From Kitasatospora sp. MAP5-34 (GTDB taxonomy: Bacteria; Actinomycetota; Actinomycetes; Streptomycetales; Streptomycetaceae): a DNA stretch of 64,000 nucleotides. The stretch's first letter is position 1, and each line of letters starts with the position of its first letter. The notes beneath the pieces are model-generated. The model worked only from the letters and a program-made list of their open reading frames with translations, was not told the DNA's origin and ran no database searches. This document shows, one piece after another, positions 24,382 through 31,986 of the stretch. Where the stretch lies: NCBI RefSeq assembly GCF_029894335.1, contig NZ_JARXZC010000013.1, forward strand, positions 62,001 through 126,000, given 5' to 3'. Both the position numbers and the translations under genes were made by a program.

Positions 24382-26946
24382 TCAGTCAGCTGACGGAGCG
24401 TCCGGAACGGCCTGCACCGAACGATTGGCCGAACGACCGGCCGAACGGCCTCGCCGCAGCGACGGCCGGGTCAGGAACCCCTCGGCGATGGCGTTGGCGA
24501 CGGCGATGGCGGGCAGCTCGGAGGACTTCTCGTACAGCACGAAGCGCGGCTCCCAGCTGGGCTGGTACTTCGCGTTGGCCCGGTACAGCGACTCCAGCTG
24601 CCACCAGCGGGACAGGAAGCGCAGCACCGACCGGGTCAGCCGCAGCACCGGCCCGGCGCCGATCCGGCCGCCCTGCTCGAAGACGTACCGGAACATCGCG
24701 AAGTTCAACGACACCCGGGAGAGGGTCAGCTCCCCCGCCTTGGCCCGCAGCAGCACCTCCGTGATCATGAACTCCACCAGCCCGTTGTCCGACTCCCGGT
24801 CACGCCGCATCAGGTCCAGCGACAGACCGTGCGCGCCCCACGGCACGAAGCTGAGCAGTGCGCACGTCCGGTCGTTCTCGTCCCGGCACTCGACCAGCAG
24901 GCAGTCGCCGTCCGCCGGGTCGCCGAGCCGCCCGAGCGCCATCGAGAAGCCGCGCTCGGTCCGGCCGTGCCGCCAGGCGTCCGCGAGCCGCACCAGCTCC
25001 GCGAGTTCGCCCTCCGGGATGTCCCGGTGGCGCCGCAGCACCACGCGGTACCCGGCCTTGCGGACCCGGTTGTACGTCTGGCGCAGCGTCCGCATCGAGC
25101 GGCCCTCCAGGCTGAAGCCATCCGTCTCGACCACCGCCTCGTCGCCGATCTCCAGCGCCCGCAGCCCCGCCCGCCGGTACGCCGTGCCGGCCTGCTCGCC
25201 CGCGCCCGTGACGGCCGGGATCCAGGCGTGGTCACGGACCTCCTGCCGCCAGACCTCGATCGCCTGCGGCCAGGCCTCCGGGTCCCCGAGCGGGTCGCCG
25301 GAGGCCAGCGCGACACCGTTCACCACCCGGTGCAGCACGGCGGCCTTGCCGGACGGCGACCAGCAGACCGACTTGTCGCGGCGCAGCGCGAAGTAGCCGA
25401 GCGAGTCCCGGGCACCGTGCCGCTCCAGCAGCGCCCGCAGCCGCCGCTCGTCCTCCGGCTCCAGGTGCAGCAACCCGCGCGCGGAGCGGAAGAACACCCG
25501 GACGGTGAGCAGCAGCAGCGCGGCACCGAGGATGTTGATCGTCAGATCGGCCCAGCCGGCCACCTCCAGCGGCGAGTACTCGACGATCCCGGAGAGGGTG
25601 ACCAGCCGGAACAGGACGTACTCGGCCGCGTCCCCCCAGCCGGGCGGGGTGCCGGACTGGCTGAGGCGGACCAGTGCCGCGCCCAGGCCGGTGAGCGCGG
25701 CCCCGCCGAGCAGCAGCACGCCGAGACCGAGCACGATGTTGCCTCGCCCGCCCTTGACGTGGAAGGCGGGCCGGCCGAGCAGCAGCACGACGAACAGGAC
25801 GACGGTGAGCGCCGCCGACACCCAGTTGAACGGGTGTGCCCGGTCCTCGGGCAGCACCACCAGCGCGAGCAGGAACAGCACCGCGTACACCGCGACGACG
25901 GCGACCGCGACGATCCAGGCGGCCCGCTTGCGGCGGCGCAGCATCACCGCGAGCAGCCCGGCGAAGAGCGCGGCGGTGAAGCCGGCCGTCATCAGCACGG
26001 GGGTAAAGAACTGGCCGCTGTTGGCGTGGTTGACCTGGTCCCGGAAGGGTTCGATCAGCCCGGCGACCAGGTTGAGCAGCGCCGCGATCCGCAGGTACCA
26101 CTCGGCGAGTACCGCGCACCGGGCCCGCCAGGCGGGCAGCGGCGGCGGGACGTACGGCTCGGGCGGCAGCTCCGGCTGTGCCGGCTCCAGTGGCACGGGC
26201 TCCGCCACGACGTCGGGGGCGCCCGCGAGCACGTTGTAGACCGAGGACTTGGCCGCGACCAGACGTTGGTGGATCTGGGTGTCCCGGCGCTCGGCCCGGG
26301 CCATCCGCTTGGGCCGCGAGTGGTACCGCCAGCGTGCCCACGGACTCCTCGGGCGGGCCAGCCGGACCGCGCCGATCGCCGCGAGCGGCCACACCATCAC
26401 ACCGAGCAGGCCGGTCCAGATCTTGCCCTTGATGAGGCTGATCACCACCAGGAGCAGCAGCACCCCCGCCCCCACCAGCTGCCCCAGCGTCAGCCCGCCG
26501 TTGAAACCACCGAACGGCAGCTCACCGAGCAGCAGCAGACCGATGATCGACACCGCCAGGATCACCGCGTCCACGGACTTACGGCCCTGCTCGCTCCAGT
26601 AGACGTCCTGCAGGTGCAGCACCAGCGCGAACTCGTCCAGCACCAGCCCGCAACCGATGCCGAACCCGACCGCCAGCACCTCCCGCAGCACCCCTCCGCT
26701 GCCCCGGACGGCGAACGCGCCGACCCCGCAGATCACCATCAACGCCTGGCCGAACACCACGTGGTGGATGTGCAGCCCACCGGGGGTCACGTTGCCCGGC
26801 CACCAGCTGGTGCCGCGCCGGATCATCCGGACGCTGAAGCGGATGAACAGGAACGAGGCGATCAGCCCGGCCAGCAGCAGGAAGAGCGGCTGCCGACCGG
26901 TGTCGACGATCCGCTCCCGGTACGCGTCGAGCACCGACTGCCACAT
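24382..26946 (-). CDS. MprF-like phosphatidylglycerol lysyltransferase-domain protein 2
   Basis: An 854-aa protein. Residues 20-200 form a distinct membrane domain with the polar cluster GGLHIHHVVFGQALM and DEFALVLHLQDVYWSEQGRKSVDA. After a charged cytoplasmic loop come four more helices (280-500). The C-terminal 330 residues are DUF2156 (GKAAVLHRVVNGVALASGDPLGDP, RTLRQTYNRVRKAGYRVV, LMRRDRESDNGLVEFMITEVL and NAKYQPSWEPRFVLYE). It is a paralogue of the protein encoded at 20167 only in the transferase half. It should modify lipids with an amino acid from aminoacyl-tRNA. The role of the His-rich membrane domain is unknown. Confidence 0.85.
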   Translation of the reverse strand: MWQSVLDAYRERIVDTGRQPLFLLLAGLIASFLFIRFSVRMIRRGTSWWPGNVTPGGLHIHHVVFGQALMVICGVGAFAVRGSGGVLREVLAVGFGIGCGLVLDEFALVLHLQDVYWSEQGRKSVDAVILAVSIIGLLLLGELPFGGFNGGLTLGQLVGAGVLLLLVVISLIKGKIWTGLLGVMVWPLAAIGAVRLARPRSPWARWRYHSRPKRMARAERRDTQIHQRLVAAKSSVYNVLAGAPDVVAEPVPLEPAQPELPPEPYVPPPLPAWRARCAVLAEWYLRIAALLNLVAGLIEPFRDQVNHANSGQFFTPVLMTAGFTAALFAGLLAVMLRRRKRAAWIVAVAVVAVYAVLFLLALVVLPEDRAHPFNWVSAALTVVLFVVLLLGRPAFHVKGGRGNIVLGLGVLLLGGAALTGLGAALVRLSQSGTPPGWGDAAEYVLFRLVTLSGIVEYSPLEVAGWADLTINILGAALLLLTVRVFFRSARGLLHLEPEDERRLRALLERHGARDSLGYFALRRDKSVCWSPSGKAAVLHRVVNGVALASGDPLGDPEAWPQAIEVWRQEVRDHAWIPAVTGAGEQAGTAYRRAGLRALEIGDEAVVETDGFSLEGRSMRTLRQTYNRVRKAGYRVVLRRHRDIPEGELAELVRLADAWRHGRTERGFSMALGRLGDPADGDCLLVECRDENDRTCALLSFVPWGAHGLSLDLMRRDRESDNGLVEFMITEVLLRAKAGELTLSRVSLNFAMFRYVFEQGGRIGAGPVLRLTRSVLRFLSRWWQLESLYRANAKYQPSWEPRFVLYEKSSELPAIAVANAIAEGFLTRPSLRRGRSAGRSANRSVQAVPDAPSAD

Positions 26947-27336
26947 GGCTGGACGTACACCTCCGGACAGCGTTCCGATCGGGTGGGTTCGAGCGGGTGG
27001 GTTCGTACGGGCGGGCTGGCTCGTACGGATGGGCTCTTACCCAGCATGGCTCTGACCCTCCAGCTGACGTCGGATCAGACCCTGCCGCCAGCCGACAGGC
27101 CCTCAGGTACTCCGAACGGGCAGCGGGCTGCCCGCACCCGGGTGTCGGCCTTCCCTCGCCCGGCCCTGTCATACCGGGCCCATCCGTTACCCCATGTCAT
27201 ACTTTGCCCAAATTCGAACCGTTCGATGACTCATCGGACTTTCGGTCTGCCCCTTCCGCGCGGCTCGAACTCCCCACCGCGCTGTCCAGGCTCTTCCCCC
27301 GGCGCGGGCTCTCCGCACGTCCCTTCAGGAACGGAT
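26947..27336. promoter_or_regulatory. divergent promoter region with degenerate repeats
   Basis: These 390 bp separate the second MprF-like gene from the deacetylase-like gene. The left part (26978-27035) has degenerate repeats of GGTTCG(A/T)(G/A)CGGG(T/C)GGG type. The right part is AT-richer and contains two TGTCATAC boxes 30 bp apart (27167-27205). No gene is supported. Confidence 0.4.
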
Positions 27337-28692
27337 GTGACCATGGACGCTCTCTCCCGCCGGACACTGCTGGCCGCCGGGGCCGCCACAGCGGCCGGAC
27401 TCGCCGCCGGCTGCGGCACCACCCGCGGCAGCGAGGGCGAGCAGGCGGCTCCGCCCACCGCCGCCGCCGCCTCGGGGAGCCGCGCCGCCGCCCCGACCCC
27501 CGTACCCAGGCCGCCCGCCACCCTGATCGGTGACGGCTCGACCTCCGACACCGGGCCGCAGCCGCACCAGCCGAAGCCCGTACAACTCCAGGCCGGCGAG
27601 CGGCCGCCGCAGTTCGTGGTCTTCTCCTGGGACGGCGCCGGCGAGCTGGACAACCGGCTGTTCAGCCGGTTCCGGCACCTCGCCAAGGAGCACGGCGCGT
27701 CGATGACGTTCTTCCTGAGCGGCATCTACACCCTGCCCGAGTCGAAGAAGAACCTCTACCACCCGCCGCAGCACCACATCGGCGCCAGCGACATCGACTA
27801 CCTGAGCGACCAGCACATCCGCGCCACCCTCCAGCAGATCGCGCTGGCCTGGCTGGACGGGCACGAGATCGGCACCCACTTCAACGGTCACTTCTGCGGC
27901 TCGAACGGGGTCGGCCGGTGGTCTCCTGACGAGTGGGACAGCGAGATCGAGCAGGCGATGTCCTTCGTCATGAACTGGAAGACCAACACCGGCTTCTCCG
28001 ACCTGCCGGCCCTGCCGTTCGACTACCGCAAGGAACTGATCGGCGCCCGCACCCCCTGCCTGGAGGGCCAGCGCGCCCTGCTGCCGACGGCGGTGGCACG
28101 CGGCTGGAAGTACGACAGCAGCGGTTCGGGCGGGCTGCAGGTGTGGCCGCAGAAGTTCCAGGGCGGCGCGCTGTGGGACTTCCCGCTGCAGTCGATCCCG
28201 TTCCCCGGGCACAGCTTCCAGGTGCTGTCGATGGACTACAACATCATGTACAACCAGTCCGGCACCAACACCAAGGCCGACCCGGCCAAGCGCGGCGGCT
28301 GGCAGACCCAGGCCCGGGACTCGTACCTGGCGGGCTTCGACCGGGCGTACCACGGCAACCGGGCGCCGTTCATCATCGGCAACCACTTCGAGCAGTGGAA
28401 CGGCGGCATCTACATGAACGCCGTCGAGGACGTGCTCACCGAGATCGCCGGGCATCCCGAGGTGCGGTTGGTGTCGTTCCGTCAGCTGGTGCAGTGGCTG
28501 GAGGCGCAGGACCCGGCCGTGCTGCGCAAACTGCAGGAGCTCAACCCGGGCGAGGCACCGACCGGGGGCTGGGAGAGCTTCCTCGGCAACGCCGCCGGCT
28601 CAGCCTCCTCGTCCGACTCAGCTTCCTCCGCCGGCGCGTCCGCCGGCGCGTCGGTCGGTGCGTCGGTCGGCGCGTCCGCCGGTACGTCCTGA
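27337..28692 (+). CDS. Tat-exported, deacetylase-like lipoprotein
   Basis: A 451-aa protein from a GTG at 27337, chosen because AGGA lies 6 nt upstream; an ATG at 27343 is an alternative. It has a twin-arginine signal (SRRTLLAAGAATAAG) ending in a lipobox LAAGC, so it is probably a Tat lipoprotein. The domain resembles polysaccharide deacetylases (VVFSWDGAGELDN, SMTFFLSGIYTL, GHEIGTHFNGHFCG, IIGNHFEQWNGGIYM) but has D-G for the usual D-D pair. The metal site is therefore unusual. The C-terminus is an Ala/Gly/Ser repeat that overlaps the MFS gene by 75 bp. It is divergent from an MprF-like gene, suggesting an envelope role. Confidence 0.8.
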   Translation: MTMDALSRRTLLAAGAATAAGLAAGCGTTRGSEGEQAAPPTAAAASGSRAAAPTPVPRPPATLIGDGSTSDTGPQPHQPKPVQLQAGERPPQFVVFSWDGAGELDNRLFSRFRHLAKEHGASMTFFLSGIYTLPESKKNLYHPPQHHIGASDIDYLSDQHIRATLQQIALAWLDGHEIGTHFNGHFCGSNGVGRWSPDEWDSEIEQAMSFVMNWKTNTGFSDLPALPFDYRKELIGARTPCLEGQRALLPTAVARGWKYDSSGSGGLQVWPQKFQGGALWDFPLQSIPFPGHSFQVLSMDYNIMYNQSGTNTKADPAKRGGWQTQARDSYLAGFDRAYHGNRAPFIIGNHFEQWNGGIYMNAVEDVLTEIAGHPEVRLVSFRQLVQWLEAQDPAVLRKLQELNPGEAPTGGWESFLGNAAGSASSSDSASSAGASAGASVGASVGASAGTS

Positions 28693-30114
28693 GAGCAGCG
28701 CGCCGAGCAGCGCCACCCCGGCCATCACCAGGAAGATCACCGCGAACGCGGCGGCCGGCGTCGACGCACCGTCGGCGGCAGCCACCGCCGAACCACCGCC
28801 CAGCGCCGCGAACAGCACCCCCGCCAGGCCGATCAGCAGCACGTTGCCGAGGGCGTCGCTCATCTGCAGCGAGGCCGAGTTCGCCCCGGCCTCCTCGGGC
28901 GTGGACAGCTTCATCATCAGCACGCTGATGCTCGCCACCGACAGACCCATGCCGACCCCGCCGACCGCCCAGGCCGTGGCCGCCAGCCAGACCGGCGCGG
29001 CGGGGATCAGGACCAGCGAGGCCCCGGCTATCGCCACGGCCGTCAGCACGAAGCCGAGCCGGATCAGCGCCTCCCGGTGCCGCTGCGCCGCCGGGCGGCC
29101 CTGCAACCAGGAGCCGAGCGCCCAGGAGAGTCCGCCACTGGTCAGGGTCAGCCCGGCCATGGTCGGCGAGAGGCCCCGGCGGGTGACCATCATCAGCGGG
29201 ATGAACGCCTCCGCCGCGAAGAACGCGCCCGCCGCGACCCCGCGCAGCAGGATCACCGTGGGCAGCCCGCGCGCCGCCCGCAGCGTGCCCGGCGGCAGCA
29301 GCCGCACCACAGCGGGCAGCAGCAGCCCCGCACCCGCCACCGCCGGGACCAACGCGAGCAGGTCCAGCCGCTGGCCGGCGTACTGCAGCAGACCCGCACC
29401 GAGCGCGGCCATCGCCGCCAGCCCGGTACGCCTGCGGTCGATCTCCGCGCCGACCGCGCTCGGCTGCTCACGCTCGGAGCGGCGCAGCGCCGGGCCCATC
29501 ACCGCGAGCGGCAGAAGTATCAACACCGGTACGGCGAGGAACACCCAGCGCCAGCCGAGGTGCTGGGTGACGGCCCCGGACACCACCGGGCCGACGATCG
29601 ACGGCAGCACCCAGGCCGCCGAGAAGGCGGCGAACACCGCCGGTCGCAACCGCTCGGGGAAGGCCCGCCCGACCACCACGTAGAGCGCGACGATCACCAG
29701 GCCGCCGCCGAGCCCCTGGATCGCCCGTCCCCCGACGAACAGCCACATGTTCACCGCCGTCCCGGCCACCACCAGCCCGGCCCCGAACACGGCGATCCCG
29801 GTGAACAGCGGCGCCATCGGCCCACGCCGGTCGCACCACTGCCCGGAGACGACGAGGGCGAAGAGCGTACTGGTGAAGTAGCCGGAGAACGCGAACGCGT
29901 ACAGCCCGATCCCGTCCAGCTGCCGCGCGGCCACCGGCATCGCGGTGTTCACCGCCGTCGCCTCGAAGGCCAGCAGCAGCACCACCGAGACGATCCCCAG
30001 CGTCAGCGCCCGGTACGGGCCGCTGAGCACGCCGCCCGACTCCTCGGCGACGGGCGGCTGCTGTCCGGGGGTGCGGTCGACCGAGGTGGGGGAGGCTGTG
30101 GTCATGCGTCTCAT
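28618..30114 (-). CDS. MFS transporter (DHA2-like drug exporter)
   Basis: A 498-aa major-facilitator protein with about 14 hydrophobic segments. The loop 2-3 motif is SGQWCDRRGPMAPLF, motif C-like VLPSIVGPVVSGAVTQHLGWRWVFLAVPV, and GRAIQGLGGGLVIVALYVVVGRAFPERLR. These features suit the 14-helix proton-driven multidrug family. The start could be the ATG at 30114 or one at 30105. The last 25 residues are Arg/Gly repeats (GGRADRRTDRRAGGRAGGGS) encoded by DNA that also codes for the deacetylase-like C-terminus. Confidence 0.88.
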   Translation of the reverse strand: MRRMTTASPTSVDRTPGQQPPVAEESGGVLSGPYRALTLGIVSVVLLLAFEATAVNTAMPVAARQLDGIGLYAFAFSGYFTSTLFALVVSGQWCDRRGPMAPLFTGIAVFGAGLVVAGTAVNMWLFVGGRAIQGLGGGLVIVALYVVVGRAFPERLRPAVFAAFSAAWVLPSIVGPVVSGAVTQHLGWRWVFLAVPVLILLPLAVMGPALRRSEREQPSAVGAEIDRRRTGLAAMAALGAGLLQYAGQRLDLLALVPAVAGAGLLLPAVVRLLPPGTLRAARGLPTVILLRGVAAGAFFAAEAFIPLMMVTRRGLSPTMAGLTLTSGGLSWALGSWLQGRPAAQRHREALIRLGFVLTAVAIAGASLVLIPAAPVWLAATAWAVGGVGMGLSVASISVLMMKLSTPEEAGANSASLQMSDALGNVLLIGLAGVLFAALGGGSAVAAADGASTPAAAFAVIFLVMAGVALLGALLSGRTGGRADRRTDRRAGGRAGGGS

Positions 30115-30213
30115 GGTAAGGCTCTCGCGCCTCTTTGACTCCTGACTTGTAGTCGGAGCCGCCTCCCCCGTTCGACCTAGGACCTCGGCCGCACCCGGGC
30201 GCCCTCCAGGGCG

Positions 30214-30528
30214 TCAGTGCAACACCTTGAGCCCCACCACACCGCCGAGTATCAGCACCAGGCAGGTGATCCGGGCCGCCGTCGCCGCGTCGCCCATCGC
30301 CGCCATCCCGTACAGCGCGGTACCGATCGCCCCGATCCCGACCCACACCGCGTACCCCGTCCCGAGCGGGATGCTCCGCATCGCGTACGCCAACCCGCCC
30401 ATACTCAGCACGAGCGCGACCGCGAAGACCAGGCTGGGCACCAGCCGCGAGAACCCCTTGGACGCCTCCAGGGCGACCGCCCACACCGTCTCCAGGACGC
30501 CGGCGATGATCAGAACGACCCAGGCCAT
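30214..30528 (-). CDS. SMR family exporter, Gdx/SugE-type
   Basis: A 104-aa four-helix small multidrug resistance protein with GGAGGAG before its ATG. The conserved Glu is in AGVLETVWAVALEASKG, the pattern of guanidinium exporters (Gdx, formerly SugE). Helices 2-4 include IPLGTGYAVWVGIGAIGTAL, the family signature. It works as an antiparallel homodimer exporting guanidinium or small cations for protons. I looked for a guanidine riboswitch in the leader and saw none. Confidence 0.9.
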   Translation of the reverse strand: MAWVVLIIAGVLETVWAVALEASKGFSRLVPSLVFAVALVLSMGGLAYAMRSIPLGTGYAVWVGIGAIGTALYGMAAMGDAATAARITCLVLILGGVVGLKVLH

Positions 30529-30659
30529 GACGAGTACTCCTCCGCAGTAGTTCGCGACGGGGTTGCCGCTGTGTACTGCGCCGTCTTGTCATACCGGGTA
30601 CGACGCGCTCGTCCGGGGTGATCGCTCACCTGTTCCCACTGTCCTCGACCGTAGCACGT

Positions 30660-30683
30660 CGCGACATCGCAACATCGCGACAT
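30660..30683. repeat. three tandem octamers, possible operator
   Basis: CGCGACAT, CGCAACAT and CGCGACAT are directly abutted between the SMR gene and the polycysteine ORF. Tandem octamers of this kind can be a repressor or activator site. Confidence 0.4.
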
Positions 30684-30703
30684 GCAGAATTCATAATCGG
30701 ATA

Positions 30704-30734
30704 TTGACGCACCCCACCCCGGGCCGCATAAGAT
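30704..30734 (+). promoter_or_regulatory. sigma-70-like promoter for the polycysteine ORF and tRNA-Cys
   Basis: TTGACG (30704-30709) and TAAGAT (30729-30734) match -35 and -10 boxes with a rather long 19-bp spacer. They point to the small ORF at 30792 and the tRNA-Cys at 30932. The region is unusually AT-rich for this window. Confidence 0.5.
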
Positions 30735-30791
30735 GAATTCACAAGCACGGCGGCCGAGCCGAATCGGACGCCACGACGACAGGAGCAGGCC

Positions 30792-30881
30792 ATGGACAGG
30801 AAGACGGTGGCCAGCACAGCGCCCCGCGCCTGTGCCGCTCCCAGTTGTTGTCGCGCCTGCTGTTGTTCCTGCTGCGCCTGA
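30792..30881 (+). CDS. polycysteine small ORF (possible leader peptide)
   Basis: A 29-residue ORF starting at an ATG with AGGAG at 30781-30785. It begins MDRKTVASTAPRAC and ends SCCRACCCSCCA. Eight of 29 residues are Cys, seven of them in the last eleven. Five of the eight Cys codons are TGT, which is uncommon in this GC-rich coding. It lies 50 bp upstream of tRNA-Cys in the same direction, behind a promoter-like sequence. Polycysteine small ORFs are known in actinobacteria as cysteine-responsive leaders before sulfur-metabolism genes. Here the downstream gene is the cognate tRNA. Expression is not shown. Confidence 0.55.
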   Translation: MDRKTVASTAPRACAAPSCCRACCCSCCA

Positions 30882-30900
30882 GCGCGCGTTCTCCCCCACC

Positions 30901-30927
30901 GATGAGGGCCACTGGCCTCTCGTCATC
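30901..30927 (+). other. imperfect hairpin between the small ORF and tRNA-Cys
   Basis: ATGAGGGCCA can pair with TGGCCTCTCGTCAT with a bulge. It is just upstream of the tRNA and might be a processing or attenuation element. Confidence 0.3.
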
Positions 30928-30931
30928 CCAT

Positions 30932-31006
30932 GGCCGTGTGCCCGAGTGGCTTAGGGAACCGCCTGCAAAGCGGTTTACACGGGTTCGATTCCCGTCATGG
31001 CCTCCA
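30932..31006 (+). tRNA. tRNA-Cys (anticodon GCA), CCA encoded
   Basis: A full cloverleaf can be drawn. The acceptor stem is GGCCGTG/CATGGCC with one G-U. The D-arm is CCCG...GGG. The anticodon stem is ACCGC/GCGGT with loop CTGCAAA (anticodon GCA), the variable loop has 4 nt, and the T-stem is ACGGG/CCCGT with loop TTCGATT. A T discriminator and genomic CCA end follow. Confidence 0.95.
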
Positions 31007-31014
31007 TGCGTTTC

Positions 31015-31062
31015 CGCCGAATTGCCGAGTGGGTGATCAATTCCACCCTCGGCAATTCGGCG
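31015..31062 (+). terminator. tRNA-Cys terminator hairpin
   Basis: A perfect 15-bp inverted repeat (CGCCGAATTGCCGAG and complement) 9 bp after the tRNA. Confidence 0.7.
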
Positions 31063-31068
31063 TACGCT

Positions 31069-31921
31069 TTATCGAAATTCCGAACCCGCGCGGATCACAT
31101 GCCCGCCAGGGCGTCGGGGCGGGTCCGCCGGGCCGAGATTCTCGACGGTGGAGAAACCCAGATCCGTCAGGTCTGCGGCCAGCTCCTCGGCGGCGAAGTA
31201 ACTGAGCCAGGGCTCCCCGATCCCGGCGACCCGGTCGGCCCGCGCCTCATGGGCGGCGCGCTTCAGCGGCGCCATGGCAGACGGCGGATCGCCGTAGTCG
31301 AACACCACCTCCGCGCCGCCGGGCAGGCCCGCGACGAGGCCGAGCGTGCCGAACACCGCCTCGCGGGTCAGATACGGGACCACGCCCCAGCCAGCCGAAG
31401 AAGGCCGGGGCCTGCGAATCGAAGCCCGCCGCCGCCAGGCCGCCGGCCAGACCGTCCCGCTCGAAGTCCACCGGAACGAACCTCTGCGAAGCCGGCGGAA
31501 CGATGCCGGCCTCGTCGAGCCGTGCACGCTTCCAGGCCTGCGTCGCCGGGTGGTCCACCTCGAAGACGGTCAGCCCCACGGCCTCGTGCGGATTGCGGCA
31601 GCCGAAGGTGTCCAACCCCGCCCCCAGCACCGCCAGTTGCCGCACGCCGCGCTCCACCGCGTCGGCCAGCGCGTCCTCGGCGAAGCGGCTGCGGACGGCG
31701 ATGAAGAGACGCATCAACCGCCGTTCGGGATGAGCCTCGGCGTCGGCGTCACGGGCGAGATCGTCCGGGTCCTCACCGAGGATGCGGACCGCCAGCGGGT
31801 CCCGGAAGGCTAATTGCTGACGTGTCGCCAGGGGCGGGTCTTCGCCTTGCAGGCGAGACTCAAGTTCCTCGGCAAGAGCTGACGGACCGTCCGAAGGTGG
31901 AAAGCACGGTGGCCCGGCCAC
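31069..31921 (-). pseudogene. SAM-dependent methyltransferase (LCMT/TcmP-like), frameshifted
   Basis: Two overlapping minus-strand frames together make one leucine-carboxyl-methyltransferase-like protein of about 280 aa. Frame 1 (from the 31921 side) has AFRDPLAVRILGEDP, RQLAVLGAGLDTFGCR (SAM motif I) and VDHPATQAWKRARL up to APAFFGWLG. Frame 2 continues VVPYLTREAVFGTLGLVA, FDYGDPP and WLSYFAAEELAADL to the stop at 31069. The shift falls in a run of four C on the plus strand (31385-31388); removing one base restores the frame. The only upstream start is a GTG inside a terminator hairpin. It could be a true pseudogene or a sequencing error. Confidence 0.75.
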
Positions 31922-31950
31922 GTCAGTTTCGCTGACGTGGCCGGGCCACC
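31908..31950. terminator. strong 19-bp bidirectional hairpin
   Basis: A perfect 19-bp stem with a 5-nt loop (TTTCG) lies between the 3' end of cassette 2 (31987) and the methyltransferase pseudogene. It is the expected terminator of cassette 2 transcripts on the minus strand. Confidence 0.75.
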
Positions 31951-31986
31951 TGTCGTCCTACTGTCCTGCTGTCCTACCGGGCTCGG

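Noticed and set aside
30529..30660. Guanidine riboswitch in front of the SMR exporter
   Set aside because: The minus-strand leader lacks recognisable ykkC or mini-ykkC (ACGR loop pairs) elements.
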